From JALHMQ01 sp037441125 (GTDB lineage Bacteria > Pseudomonadota > Gammaproteobacteria > Burkholderiales > Burkholderiaceae_F), in the NCBI GenBank assembly GCA_037441125.1, contig JBBIST010000048.1, positions 1-24,665 of the forward strand: a DNA stretch of 24,665 bases, written 5' to 3'. The notes below the pieces were generated by a model, which ran no database searches, had not been told where the DNA came from, and saw only the letters and a list, made by a program, of their open reading frames with translations. Positions 7,786 to 13,973 of the stretch are shown here, in pieces. Within the stretch, counting starts at the first letter, position 1. Every line of letters begins with the position of its first letter. A program made the position numbers and the translations under genes.

Positions 7786-8270
7786 GCGCCGTGCTGCGAC
7801 CGGCGCCGGAGCCGGAGGCCGAGCACTTCGCGCCGATGCTGGCCGCCGACCTCGAGCAGATCCTGGTGATCGAACGCGCCGTCTACCCGTTCCCGTGGAC
7901 GCGCGGCAACTTCGAGGACAGCCTGCGCGCCGGCCACTGCGCGTGGACGCTGCACGCGACCGCCGCCGGCGGCATGGCGCCGATCGCCTACGCGGTGGCG
8001 ATGATCGCGATCGACGAGGCACACCTGCTGAACCTGAGCGTCGCGGTCGACCGCCAGCGCGCCGGCTACGGCTGGCGCCTGCTCGAGTGGATGGCGCAGC
8101 AGGCGCGCGACCACGGCGCGCGCACGATGCTGCTCGAGGTGCGGCCGAGCAATCTGGCGGCGCTGCGCCTGTATGCGCGCTACGGCTTCGATCGCATCGG
8201 CGTGCGCCGCGGCTACTACCCGGCGCACGACGGCCGCGAGGACGCGCTCGTGCTGCGCATCGCGCTGTGA
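7782..8270 (+). CDS. rimI: Ribosomal protein bS18 alanine N-acetyltransferase RimI
   Basis: GNAT enzyme that acetylates the N-terminal alanine of ribosomal protein S18. The 162-residue protein has the acetyl-CoA loop RQRAGYG at residues 91-97. Glu119 and Tyr131 align with the catalytic pair Glu103/Tyr115 of the E. coli enzyme with a constant offset of 16. The tail VRRGYYPAHDGREDALVL is typical of RimI. The first 16 or so residues are an extra N-terminal segment. It overlaps tsaB by four bases and is followed immediately by the uracil-DNA glycosylase gene, a common arrangement in betaproteobacteria. Confidence 0.93.
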   Translation: MSAVLRPAPEPEAEHFAPMLAADLEQILVIERAVYPFPWTRGNFEDSLRAGHCAWTLHATAAGGMAPIAYAVAMIAIDEAHLLNLSVAVDRQRAGYGWRLLEWMAQQARDHGARTMLLEVRPSNLAALRLYARYGFDRIGVRRGYYPAHDGREDALVLRIAL

Positions 8271-8278
8271 CCCGGGCG

Positions 8279-9115
8279 ATGACGCTCGATCCGCGCCGGC
8301 GCGCCCTCTGGCATGCGATGCGCCTGGGCGCCGTGTGGCAGACGCGCGGCGCCGGCCCGGCAGCGGCCGCGCCGGCGGTCGAACCGGTCACGCCAGAGGT
8401 CGAATCGGTCACGTCAGAGGACGCACCGGCCACGCCAGCGCACGCACCGGCCGCGATCGCGGTCGCACCGATGGCGACGACCACCGAGCCGCTGCCCGGC
8501 GGCGACGGCGACCGCAAGGCGCGCATCGCCCGCATGGACTGGGAGCCGCTGCAAGCCGCGGTGGCCGCCTGCACCGCCTGCGAGCTGTGCCGCACGCGCC
8601 GGCAGACGGTGTTCGGCACCGGCCACCGCCAGGCGCACTGGCTGCTGGCCGGTGAAGCGCCGGGCGCCGAGGAAGACGAGCGCGGCGAGCCCTTCGTCGG
8701 CCAGGCCGGGCGCCTGCTCGACAACATGCTGGAAGCGGTCGGCCGCTCGCGCCGGGCGCAGGATCCGGCCGCCGCGGTCTACATCGCCAACGTGCTCAAG
8801 TGCCGGCCGCCGGCCAACCGCAACCCGCAGCCGCAGGAGGTGGCTCTGTGCGAGCCCTTCCTGAAGCGACAGTTGCAGCTTGTGAGCCCGCGCGTGGTGC
8901 TGATCATGGGCCGCTTCGCCGCGCAGTCGCTGCTCGGCTCCGACGCCAGCATCGCGCAGTTGCGCGGCCGCGTGCACGCAATCGATCTCGGCGGTCGCAC
9001 CGTGCCGGCGATCGTCACCTACCACCCGGCCTACCTGCTGCGCAACCTCGCCGACAAGTCCAAGAGTTGGGCCGATCTGTGTCTGGCGCGTCAGGTCGGC
9101 GAGCGCCGCGGCTAA
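8279..9115 (+). CDS. Family 4 uracil-DNA glycosylase (4Fe-4S)
   Basis: DNA repair glycosylase that excises uracil from DNA. The catalytic domain covers about residues 85-278. The four cluster cysteines are Cys98 and Cys101 (CTAC), Cys175 (KCRPP) and Cys191. The 3- and 16-residue spacings match thermophilic family 4 enzymes. Motif A is GEAPGAEEDERGEPFVGQAG at 125-144 and the uracil-binding loop is HPAYLLR near the C-terminus. Residues 1-84 form an extra N-terminal extension with an Ala/Pro/Thr-rich repeated linker, which may tether another interaction segment. I chose the ATG at 8279. A GTG at 8267 that overlaps the rimI stop is an equally plausible coupled start adding four residues. It lies 18 bp before alr. 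Confidence 0.9.
   Translation: MTLDPRRRALWHAMRLGAVWQTRGAGPAAAAPAVEPVTPEVESVTSEDAPATPAHAPAAIAVAPMATTTEPLPGGDGDRKARIARMDWEPLQAAVAACTACELCRTRRQTVFGTGHRQAHWLLAGEAPGAEEDERGEPFVGQAGRLLDNMLEAVGRSRRAQDPAAAVYIANVLKCRPPANRNPQPQEVALCEPFLKRQLQLVSPRVVLIMGRFAAQSLLGSDASIAQLRGRVHAIDLGGRTVPAIVTYHPAYLLRNLADKSKSWADLCLARQVGERRG
8378..8452 (+). repeat. Imperfect 21-bp tandem repeats in the glycosylase linker
   Basis: Three full 21-bp units and a partial fourth start at 8378, 8399, 8420 and 8441. They encode VEPVTPE, VESVTSE, DAPATPA and HAPA. The units are in frame and diverge mostly by point changes. Such arrays commonly vary in copy number, and here they build a flexible linker. Confidence 0.75.
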
Positions 9116-9133
9116 GCAGCCGCGCATCGAGTC

Positions 9134-10219
9134 ATGCCACGCCCGATCCTGAGCACGATCGATTCGGCCGCGCTGCGCCACAACCTGGCGCAGGCGCGAG
9201 CGCGCGCCGGCGGCCGGCGCCTGGCGGCGGTGGTCAAGGCCAACGCCTACGGCCACGGCCTCGAGCGCGTGCTTGCCGCCTTCGCGCCGGCCGATGCGCT
9301 GGCGCTGCTTGAAGTGGCCGAAGCACAGCGCGCGCGCGCCGCCGGCTGGCGCAAGCCGATCGTGCTGCTCGAAGGCTTCTTCGACCAACGCGATCTGGCC
9401 GAAATCGAGCGCCTGAAGTTGACTGCGGTCGTCCACGCGCACGAGCAGATCGAGCTGCTCGAGCGGCGGCGCAGCGGTGTGCCGATCGAGGTCCAATTGA
9501 AGGTCAACACCGGCATGAACCGGCTCGGGCTGGCGCCGCACGAGGCCGGCGCCGCGCTGGCGCGCCTGCAGGCCTGCGCCGGGCTGCGCGTGGCCGGCGC
9601 GCTGACCCACTTCGCCAATGCGGACGCCGCGGGCGACGGCGGTCCGGTTGGCGTTCGCGAGCAACTGGCGGTCTTCGAGCGGGCGCTGGCCGGTTGGCCG
9701 GGGGAACGCAGTCTCGCCAATTCGGCCGCGCTCTTTCTGCAACCGGCGGTCGGCGGCGACTGGGTGCGCCCGGGCATCGCCCTGTACGGCGGCAGTCCGC
9801 GCGCCGGCACCGCGGCCGCCACGTTCGGCCTGCGCGCGGCGATGACGCTGCGCTCGCGCCTGATCGCCGTGCAGACGCTGGCGGCCGGCGAGTGCGTCGG
9901 TTACGGCTCGCGCTGGCGGGCGGTGCGACCGGCGCGCATCGGTGTCGTTGCCTGCGGCTATGCCGACGGCTATCCGCGCAGCGCCCCCGACGGCACGCCG
10001 GTGGCGGTGGACGGTCGCATCGTGCCGCTCGCCGGCCGCGTGTCGATGGACATGATCACGGTCGACTTGAGCGATGCGCCGCAGGCGCAACCGGGCAGCG
10101 AGGTCGAGCTGTGGGGCGCGCAGGTGCCGATCGACACCGTGGCCGAGCTCAGCGGCACCGTCGGCTATGAGCTGATGTGCGCGCTCGCGCCGCGGGTGCC
10201 GGTCGAGGTCAGCGAGTAG
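9134..10219 (+). CDS. alr: Alanine racemase
   Basis: PLP enzyme that interconverts L- and D-alanine for peptidoglycan synthesis. The PLP lysine is Lys35 in VVKANAYGHG. The second catalytic base is Tyr257 in ECVGYGSRWRA. Other motifs are QLKVNTGMNRLG, VRPGIALYGGSP and GRVSMDMITVDL. The 361-residue length is normal for the family. It starts 18 bp after the glycosylase gene and ends 11 bp before radA, so it is probably part of the same transcript. The alr-radA order is common in betaproteobacteria. No signal peptide is seen. Confidence 0.96.
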   Translation: MPRPILSTIDSAALRHNLAQARARAGGRRLAAVVKANAYGHGLERVLAAFAPADALALLEVAEAQRARAAGWRKPIVLLEGFFDQRDLAEIERLKLTAVVHAHEQIELLERRRSGVPIEVQLKVNTGMNRLGLAPHEAGAALARLQACAGLRVAGALTHFANADAAGDGGPVGVREQLAVFERALAGWPGERSLANSAALFLQPAVGGDWVRPGIALYGGSPRAGTAAATFGLRAAMTLRSRLIAVQTLAAGECVGYGSRWRAVRPARIGVVACGYADGYPRSAPDGTPVAVDGRIVPLAGRVSMDMITVDLSDAPQAQPGSEVELWGAQVPIDTVAELSGTVGYELMCALAPRVPVEVSE

Positions 10220-10230
10220 GCAGGGCGGCG

Positions 10231-11604
10231 ATGGCGACCAAGGCCAAGACCCAGTACGTGTGCAGCGAGTGCGGCGGCACATCGCTGAAGTGGCAGGGCC
10301 AGTGCCCGCACTGCAGCGCCTGGAATACGCTCGCCGAGGCGCGCATCGAAGCGGCGGACAAGACGGCCAACCGCTACGCCGCGCTGGCCGGCACGAGCGA
10401 GCTGCGGACGCTGGGCGAGGTCGAGGCGCGCCAGATGCCGCGCCGCTCGACCGGGATCGACGAGTTCGACCGCGTGCTCGGCGGCGGCCTGGTCGAGGGC
10501 GGCGTGGTGCTGATCGGCGGCGACCCGGGCATCGGCAAGTCGACGCTGCTGCTGCAGGCGCTGGCGGCGATGTCGGACAAGGGCGGCGCGCGCGTGCTGT
10601 ACGTGAGCGGCGAGGAGTCGGTTGCGCAAGTCGCACTGCGCGCGCGCCGGCTGGGTGTCGACGGCAAGGCAGTGCGGCTGCTGGCCGAGATCGGCCTGGA
10701 GCGCATCCAGGCCATGATCGCCGCGGAGAAGCCGCAGGTGGCGGTGATCGACTCGATCCAGACGCTGTACTCGGCCGAGCTGCAGTCGGCGCCGGGCTCG
10801 GTGGCGCAGGTGCGCGAGTGCGCGGCGCAGTTGACGCGCGTGGCCAAGCAGTCGGGTGTCAGCCTGGTGTTCGTCGGCCACGTGACCAAGGAGGGCGCGC
10901 TCGCCGGCCCGCGCGTGCTCGAGCACATGGTCGACACGGTGCTGTACTTCGAGGGCGACACGCATTCGAGCTTCCGCATGGTGCGCGCGTTCAAGAACCG
11001 CTTCGGCGCGGTCAACGAACTGGGCGTGTTCGCGATGACCGACCGCGGGCTCAAGGGAGTGGCCAACCCGTCGGCGCTGTTCCTGTCGCAGCACGATGCG
11101 CAGGTGGCCGGTTCCTGCGTGCTGGTGACGCAGGAGGGCACGCGGCCGCTGCTGGTCGAGCTGCAGGCGCTGGTGGACACCGCGCACGTGCCCAACCCGC
11201 GCCGGCTGTGCGTGGGCCTGGAGCAGCAGCGGCTGGCGATGCTGCTGGCGGTGCTGCACCGGCACGCCGGCATCGCCACCTTCGACCAGGACGTGTTCGT
11301 CAACGCCGTGGGCGGCGTGCGCATCCAGGAGCCGGCGGCCGATCTCGCGGTGCTGCTGGCGATCGTCAGCTCGATGCGCAACCGGGCGCTGCCGCGCGGG
11401 CTGGTGGCCTTCGGCGAAGTGGGCCTGGCCGGCGAAGTGCGCCCGGCGCCGCGCGGTCAGGAGCGGCTGCGCGAGGCGGCCAAGCTCGGTTTCTCGCTGG
11501 CGATCATCCCCAAGGCCAACGCGCCGAAGCACAGCATCGAAGGACTCGAAGTGATCGCCGTCGACCGCGTCGAGCATGCGCTGGAGCGGGTGCGGGCGGG
11601 GTGA
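10231..11604 (+). CDS. radA: DNA repair protein RadA (Sms)
   Basis: RecA-like ATPase that promotes branch migration during recombination and repair. The protein has 457 residues. The N-terminal zinc finger uses Cys11, Cys14, Cys25 and Cys28. Walker A GGDPGIGKST lies at 96-105, the KNRFG motif specific to RadA is at 255-259, and the C-terminal third is the Lon-like domain, with QEPAADLAVLLAIVSS and FGEVGLAGEVRP. The ATG at 10231 sits just before the zinc finger, as usual. It is the last gene of the tsaB-radA run. The accessory island begins downstream. Confidence 0.97.
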   Translation: MATKAKTQYVCSECGGTSLKWQGQCPHCSAWNTLAEARIEAADKTANRYAALAGTSELRTLGEVEARQMPRRSTGIDEFDRVLGGGLVEGGVVLIGGDPGIGKSTLLLQALAAMSDKGGARVLYVSGEESVAQVALRARRLGVDGKAVRLLAEIGLERIQAMIAAEKPQVAVIDSIQTLYSAELQSAPGSVAQVRECAAQLTRVAKQSGVSLVFVGHVTKEGALAGPRVLEHMVDTVLYFEGDTHSSFRMVRAFKNRFGAVNELGVFAMTDRGLKGVANPSALFLSQHDAQVAGSCVLVTQEGTRPLLVELQALVDTAHVPNPRRLCVGLEQQRLAMLLAVLHRHAGIATFDQDVFVNAVGGVRIQEPAADLAVLLAIVSSMRNRALPRGLVAFGEVGLAGEVRPAPRGQERLREAAKLGFSLAIIPKANAPKHSIEGLEVIAVDRVEHALERVRAG

Positions 11605-11790
11605 GGGGCGGGTGCGCGAGGAGGCGGGCGGCGGTGCGTGGTTCGGGGCGGTTTGATGGGGCGATCGAGGGTCGGATTGGGTGACGGGGTGAGTTGCCCC
11701 GCTCGACCAACTCCGGACGTCGGAACCGGTAGCCGATTTGCCCCGCAAGCGGTCACAATCTGCGCAGACATTCGCATCAGAGCCCGCACA
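11605..11790. other. Intergenic stretch between radA and the GNAT gene
   Basis: This 186-bp stretch is G-rich just after radA and becomes less GC-rich toward the GNAT start. I see no terminator with a T-run, no RNA gene and no integrase remnant. The compositional change marks the approximate left edge of the accessory region. Confidence 0.5.
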
Positions 11791-12252
11791 ATGGAATCCC
11801 GGACACCGGCTGCGACCTGCACGATTCGGCTCGGACTCCCCTCCGACTTTCAAGCGCTGCGCTTCGTCGATCCTCTGATTCGGGCCGATCGCGATCGGGA
11901 ACATTTGGTCCGATCCTCGCTTGACCGCGGCGAATGCTTCGTGGCGGTGGACGACGACGAGATCAACGGATTTCTGATACTGAACTATTCGCTGTTCGGC
12001 CACGCTGTCATCCCGCTACTTGTAGTGGCGATCGCAGACCGGCGACGCGGCCTAGCCACCGCTCTGCTCGAAGAGACAGAAGTTCAATGTGTGCGGTCGA
12101 AGCTCTTCGTCTCATGTAACCGATCGAACACCCCGGCCCAGTTTCTGTTCGAGCGTTGCGGCTTTGTGCCGAGCGGCCACCTCGAGAATCTGGACGACGA
12201 GGGCGAGGAGTTGGTGTACTTCAAGGCGCTGCAGGCCAAGCGCACTGTCTGA
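11791..12252 (+). CDS. GNAT-family N-acetyltransferase, substrate unknown
   Basis: A 153-residue acetyltransferase-like protein. The acetyl-CoA loop appears in VAIADRRRGLATALLEE (the usual R/Q-x-x-G-x-G/A), preceded by the expected beta strands. The C-terminal NRSNTPAQFLFERCGFVPSGH is the classic motif B of GNAT proteins. Nothing identifies the substrate. Base composition and codon use are visibly less GC-biased than in radA, which suggests acquisition. It lies on the same strand as, and upstream of, the cassette-like genes. GNAT genes are frequent integron cargo, but no attC site is found at its end. The ATG at 11791 starts the family fold at the right place. An upstream start is possible but would add an unrelated tail. 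Confidence 0.8.
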   Translation: MESRTPAATCTIRLGLPSDFQALRFVDPLIRADRDREHLVRSSLDRGECFVAVDDDEINGFLILNYSLFGHAVIPLLVVAIADRRRGLATALLEETEVQCVRSKLFVSCNRSNTPAQFLFERCGFVPSGHLENLDDEGEELVYFKALQAKRTV

Positions 12253-12550
12253 CTTGGCGCGGGATCTCGCCGTGGAACCGGATGCAAACTTTGCTGATGC
12301 GGCGCGAGAAGCTGAGTGCCGCCGGGTGTGCGGGCCGCTGAAGTCAGCCAGGCTTCTGACCGCGCGCAAGTCATCGAAGCGTTCGCTGCAAAGCCCCGCG
12401 TCGTCAGTTCAATTGCCCGGTGATCAGGTTTCTTGGCAGGTCGACGTGCGCTAGGGACAGCGTGCAAGGCCTTGATGAGTCGACAGATTCAGTGCTCTGC
12501 TCGGCTTCCAGTTACACGGAGTCCGGATCCGGATAAACAAAAACACTGCC
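12253..12550. other. Non-coding stretch before the cassette array
   Basis: About 300 bp with no credible gene. The open frames here on both strands run antisense or out of frame to the GNAT gene and resemble no family. No integrase relic can be read. A perfect 12-bp palindrome, TCCGGATCCGGA at 12522-12533, and a GTTACAC heptamer at 12511-12517 precede the first core site. GTTACAC resembles the direct repeats upstream of some attI sites. The segment may be the deleted platform of an integron. Confidence 0.45.
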
Positions 12551-12569
12551 GTAGGAAAACAAGTTAGGC
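12551..12569 (+). other. attI-like site or truncated attC (GTTAGGC core)
   Basis: The core GTTAGGC at 12563-12569 fits the integrase cleavage consensus GTTRRRY and is preceded by AAAACAA, as in the simple site of attI of class 1 integrons. It continues as GTTAGGCATC and the first cassette ATG follows at 12579. No upstream R'' box (RYYYAAC) pairs with it, which argues for attI or for an attC that lost its left half. Confidence 0.5.
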
Positions 12570-12578
12570 ATCCAGCAT

Positions 12579-12995
12579 ATGGGCACTTCCGACAGTTCAG
12601 TTCTCTGCGGTTCCTGCGGGAAACAGCTTGAAGAAAGCTCCCAGCTACGTCCGGAGCAACGACCTCCTTGTCCTAATTGTGGTGCCACGGCCCGCAACTT
12701 CAACGTAGAAATCTGCGAAACGGTAACGGTCAGAGAAAAGCTTGGCCTGAAGCATAAGCGCCCTGGATTCAAGAAGCCAATCTATGAGGAAGTCAGTGGA
12801 GATGATCTGCATCGCAAGACGGGCCTGTGGAGCAAATTCCTTCGCATCATTGATCGACAGAACAATCGCTACAAAGAAGAGATAGTCAATTCCGAGACCG
12901 GCGAAGTCCTGCGGTCTGTCGATCACCCTCTTACTGACCACACAGGCCGAGGGTCAGCAAAGAAAATCGACGGAAAAGGTGAAGAAGATGCCTAA
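12579..12995 (+). CDS. Zinc-ribbon cassette protein of unknown function
   Basis: A 138-residue protein I do not recognise. Cys10, Cys13, Cys31 and Cys34 (CGSC and CPNC) form a zinc-ribbon pattern at the N-terminus. The middle is basic (GLKHKRPGFKKP). The C-terminal half contains FLRIIDRQNNRY, then SETGEVLRSVDHPL and HTGRGSAKK, a pattern that seems conserved-protein-like rather than random. There is no signal peptide or membrane segment, so it is probably cytoplasmic. The ATG at 12579 lies 9 nt after a GTTAGGC core, and its TAA stop lies inside the R'' box of the next attC, which is the normal layout of an integron cassette gene. It is visibly richer in A+T than the chromosome around it. Expression may depend on an upstream promoter because there is little leader of its own. 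Confidence 0.72.
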   Translation: MGTSDSSVLCGSCGKQLEESSQLRPEQRPPCPNCGATARNFNVEICETVTVREKLGLKHKRPGFKKPIYEEVSGDDLHRKTGLWSKFLRIIDRQNNRYKEEIVNSETGEVLRSVDHPLTDHTGRGSAKKIDGKGEEDA

Positions 12996-13056
12996 CCCTA
13001 CGGTCAAGCGGATCTGCGCAAAAGAGCCGCGCAGCCCGCTTACCTCCACGTTAGGC
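12990..13056 (+). other. attC recombination site (complete, 67 bp)
   Basis: R'' GCCTAAC (12990-12996) is the perfect reverse complement of R' GTTAGGC (13050-13056). Inside them L'' GGTCAAGCGG (13002-13011) pairs with L' CCGCTTACC (13036-13044), leaving only C13005 unpaired. The spacers are 5 nt each. An inner stem CTGCGC/GCGCAG closes a 9-nt loop. This is the single-strand hairpin architecture recognised by integron integrases, and the unpaired base is a G on the bottom strand, as expected for L''. Confidence 0.88.
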
Positions 13057-13059
13057 TGC

Positions 13060-13082
13060 GGACCCGTCGGTTTCGCGGGTCC
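13060..13082 (+). promoter_or_regulatory. Inverted repeat in front of hicB, possible operator
   Basis: GGACCCG (13060-13066) and CGGGTCC (13076-13082) form a perfect 7-bp inverted repeat with a 9-nt centre. It ends 13 bp before the TAGAAT -10 candidate of hicB and so would overlap the -35 region. It could be an autoregulatory operator of the toxin-antitoxin pair or simply a hairpin. Confidence 0.4.
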
Positions 13083-13095
13083 CAGCGAAGCCGGG

Positions 13096-13114
13096 TAGAA
13101 TCTCGCGTGGAGGA
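13096..13114 (+). promoter_or_regulatory. -10 box and ribosome binding site of hicB
   Basis: TAGAAT at 13096-13101 is a good -10 candidate. GGAGGA at 13109-13114 is a strong Shine-Dalgarno sequence ending six bases before the hicB ATG. If the -10 is used, the leader is very short. It suggests that this cassette carries its own expression signals. Confidence 0.5.
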
Positions 13115-13120
13115 CGCCCC

Positions 13121-13336
13121 ATGTCGCAACAGTTTGACGTCGTAGTCGAAAAGGACGCGGAGGGCTACTTCGTGGCCACCGTTCCCGCGTTGCCGGGCTG
13201 CCACACGCAAGCCCGCTCGCTCGACGAGCTCATGGAGCGGATCAGGGAAGCCATCGAGCTTTGTCTTGAGGTTCAGGGCGCTCCGGCCCCTCGATTGGAC
13301 TTCGTTGGTGTTCAGCGCGTCACGGTCGGCGCGTGA
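13121..13336 (+). CDS. hicB: HicB-family antitoxin (module 1)
   Basis: Small antitoxin of 71 residues with the HicB/UPF0150 fold. FDVVVEKDAEGYFVATVPALPGCHTQARSLDELMERIREAIELCLE is the continuous family pattern from residues 5 to about 50 (the key run is GYFVATVPALPGCHTQA). It lacks the C-terminal DNA-binding extension present in longer HicB proteins. It should bind and neutralise the HicA encoded next to it. The ATG is set by a strong GGAGGA. The stop overlaps the hicA start in GTGA, so the two are translationally coupled. The antitoxin precedes the toxin, the reverse of the classic hicAB order but common for this short type. Confidence 0.88.
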   Translation: MSQQFDVVVEKDAEGYFVATVPALPGCHTQARSLDELMERIREAIELCLEVQGAPAPRLDFVGVQRVTVGA

Positions 13337-13563
13337 CGTCCTATCGCGTAGTCACCGGCAAGGAACTGATCGCTGCGCTTCGCCGGGTAGGTTTCGACGT
13401 CGCGCGCGTGAAGGGAAGTCACCATTTCCTGCGTCACGCAGATGGCCGCGTCACCGTCGTCGCGGTGCACGCTGGCGAAACGCTCGGTCCTGGGCTGCTT
13501 GCCAGCATCCTCCGCGATGTGAAGTTGTCGTGCGACGATCTGCAGCGTCACCTGAAGCAGTAA
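13333..13563 (+). CDS. hicA: HicA-family toxin (module 1)
   Basis: Predicted mRNA interferase of 76 residues with a double-stranded-RNA-binding-like fold. TGKELIAALRRVGFDVARVKG leads into GSHHFLRH, with the catalytic histidine at about residue 30, then RVTVVAVHAGETLGPGLLASILRD, the usual HicA finish. It has a slightly longer C-terminus than typical. The GTG start at 13333 overlaps the hicB stop by four bases. All recognised key residues are present, so the toxin may be active and held in check by the upstream antitoxin. Its stop is 20 bp before the core pair that ends this cassette. Confidence 0.88.
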   Translation: MTSYRVVTGKELIAALRRVGFDVARVKGSHHFLRHADGRVTVVAVHAGETLGPGLLASILRDVKLSCDDLQRHLKQ

Positions 13564-13582
13564 GCCCCACTCGCGTGCTGCG

Positions 13583-13599
13583 GCCTAACAAGGTTAGGC
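13583..13599 (+). other. Collapsed attC or back-to-back core sites
   Basis: GCCTAACAAGGTTAGGC contains an R'' box (GCCTAAC) and an R' box (GTTAGGC) identical to those of the full attC at 12990-13056, separated by only AAG. The L''/L' hairpin is missing. The simplest reading is an attC that lost its internal stem. A double-strand attI-like simple site is the alternative. It separates cassette 2 from cassette 3. Confidence 0.65.
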
Positions 13600-13608
13600 G
13601 TCGAAGTC

Positions 13609-13965
13609 GTGGCTCACAAGCGCTCCAATCAACTTACGGTTTCCGGAGAGTGGGCGAAGCACCTCCGTCCGCACTATCGCCGGGCCTTCTGGAAGGCTGA
13701 GCGTCGCGCCTTTCGCCGGTACGCGGCGTTGCAGGCCTCGCCGGAGCGGACGGAGTGCCATCTCGGCAGAATGCCAACCAAGGTCCAGGAGCTGATTGCC
13801 CGGTTTGAGGCAGACGATTGGTTCCAGGTGCGCCATAAGGGCGGTCACCGACAGTACCACCACGCAACCAAACGCGGCACGGTCACCGTCGCCGGAAAGC
13901 CCGGCGTCGACGTTCTGCCCGGAACGTTGAACAGCATCCTCAAGCAGGTCGGTCTGAAAAGGTGA
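13609..13965 (+). CDS. hicA: HicA-family toxin with N-terminal fused segment (module 2)
   Basis: An open frame of 118 residues. Residues 55-118 are a complete HicA toxin: VQELIARFEADDWFQVRHKGG with catalytic His80 in GGHRQYHH, then GTVTVAGKPGVDVLPGTLNSILKQVGL. Residues 1-54 are unrelated to HicA. They are basic and aromatic (KRSNQLTVSGEWAKHLRP, then FWKAERRAFRRY) and look like a separate small protein. The GTG start at 13609 is 9 nt after the GTTAGGC core, as expected for a cassette gene. An ATG at 13771 would give a normal 64-residue HicA, but no ribosome binding site is well placed for it. So either a fused toxin is made, or two genes happen to share one frame. The stop overlaps a possible GTG start of the following hicB. 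Confidence 0.8.
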   Translation: MAHKRSNQLTVSGEWAKHLRPHYRRAFWKAERRAFRRYAALQASPERTECHLGRMPTKVQELIARFEADDWFQVRHKGGHRQYHHATKRGTVTVAGKPGVDVLPGTLNSILKQVGLKR

Positions 13966-13973
13966 GGTCCCGC

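Noticed and set aside
12084..12467. Minus-strand frame of 127 codons as an integrase remnant
   Set aside because: I looked for tyrosine recombinase motifs because an intI gene would be expected here, but the translation shows none and mostly overlaps the GNAT gene antisense.
13050..13600. CRISPR array explanation for the repeated GCCTAAC/GTTAGGC motifs
   Set aside because: The motifs are 7 bp, irregularly spaced, and paired as inverted boxes around a hairpin, which fits attC sites and not CRISPR repeats.
13266..13700. 144-codon plus-strand frame over hicA
   Set aside because: It is out of frame with both hicA genes and crosses a cassette junction. The HicA frames are clearly the real ones.
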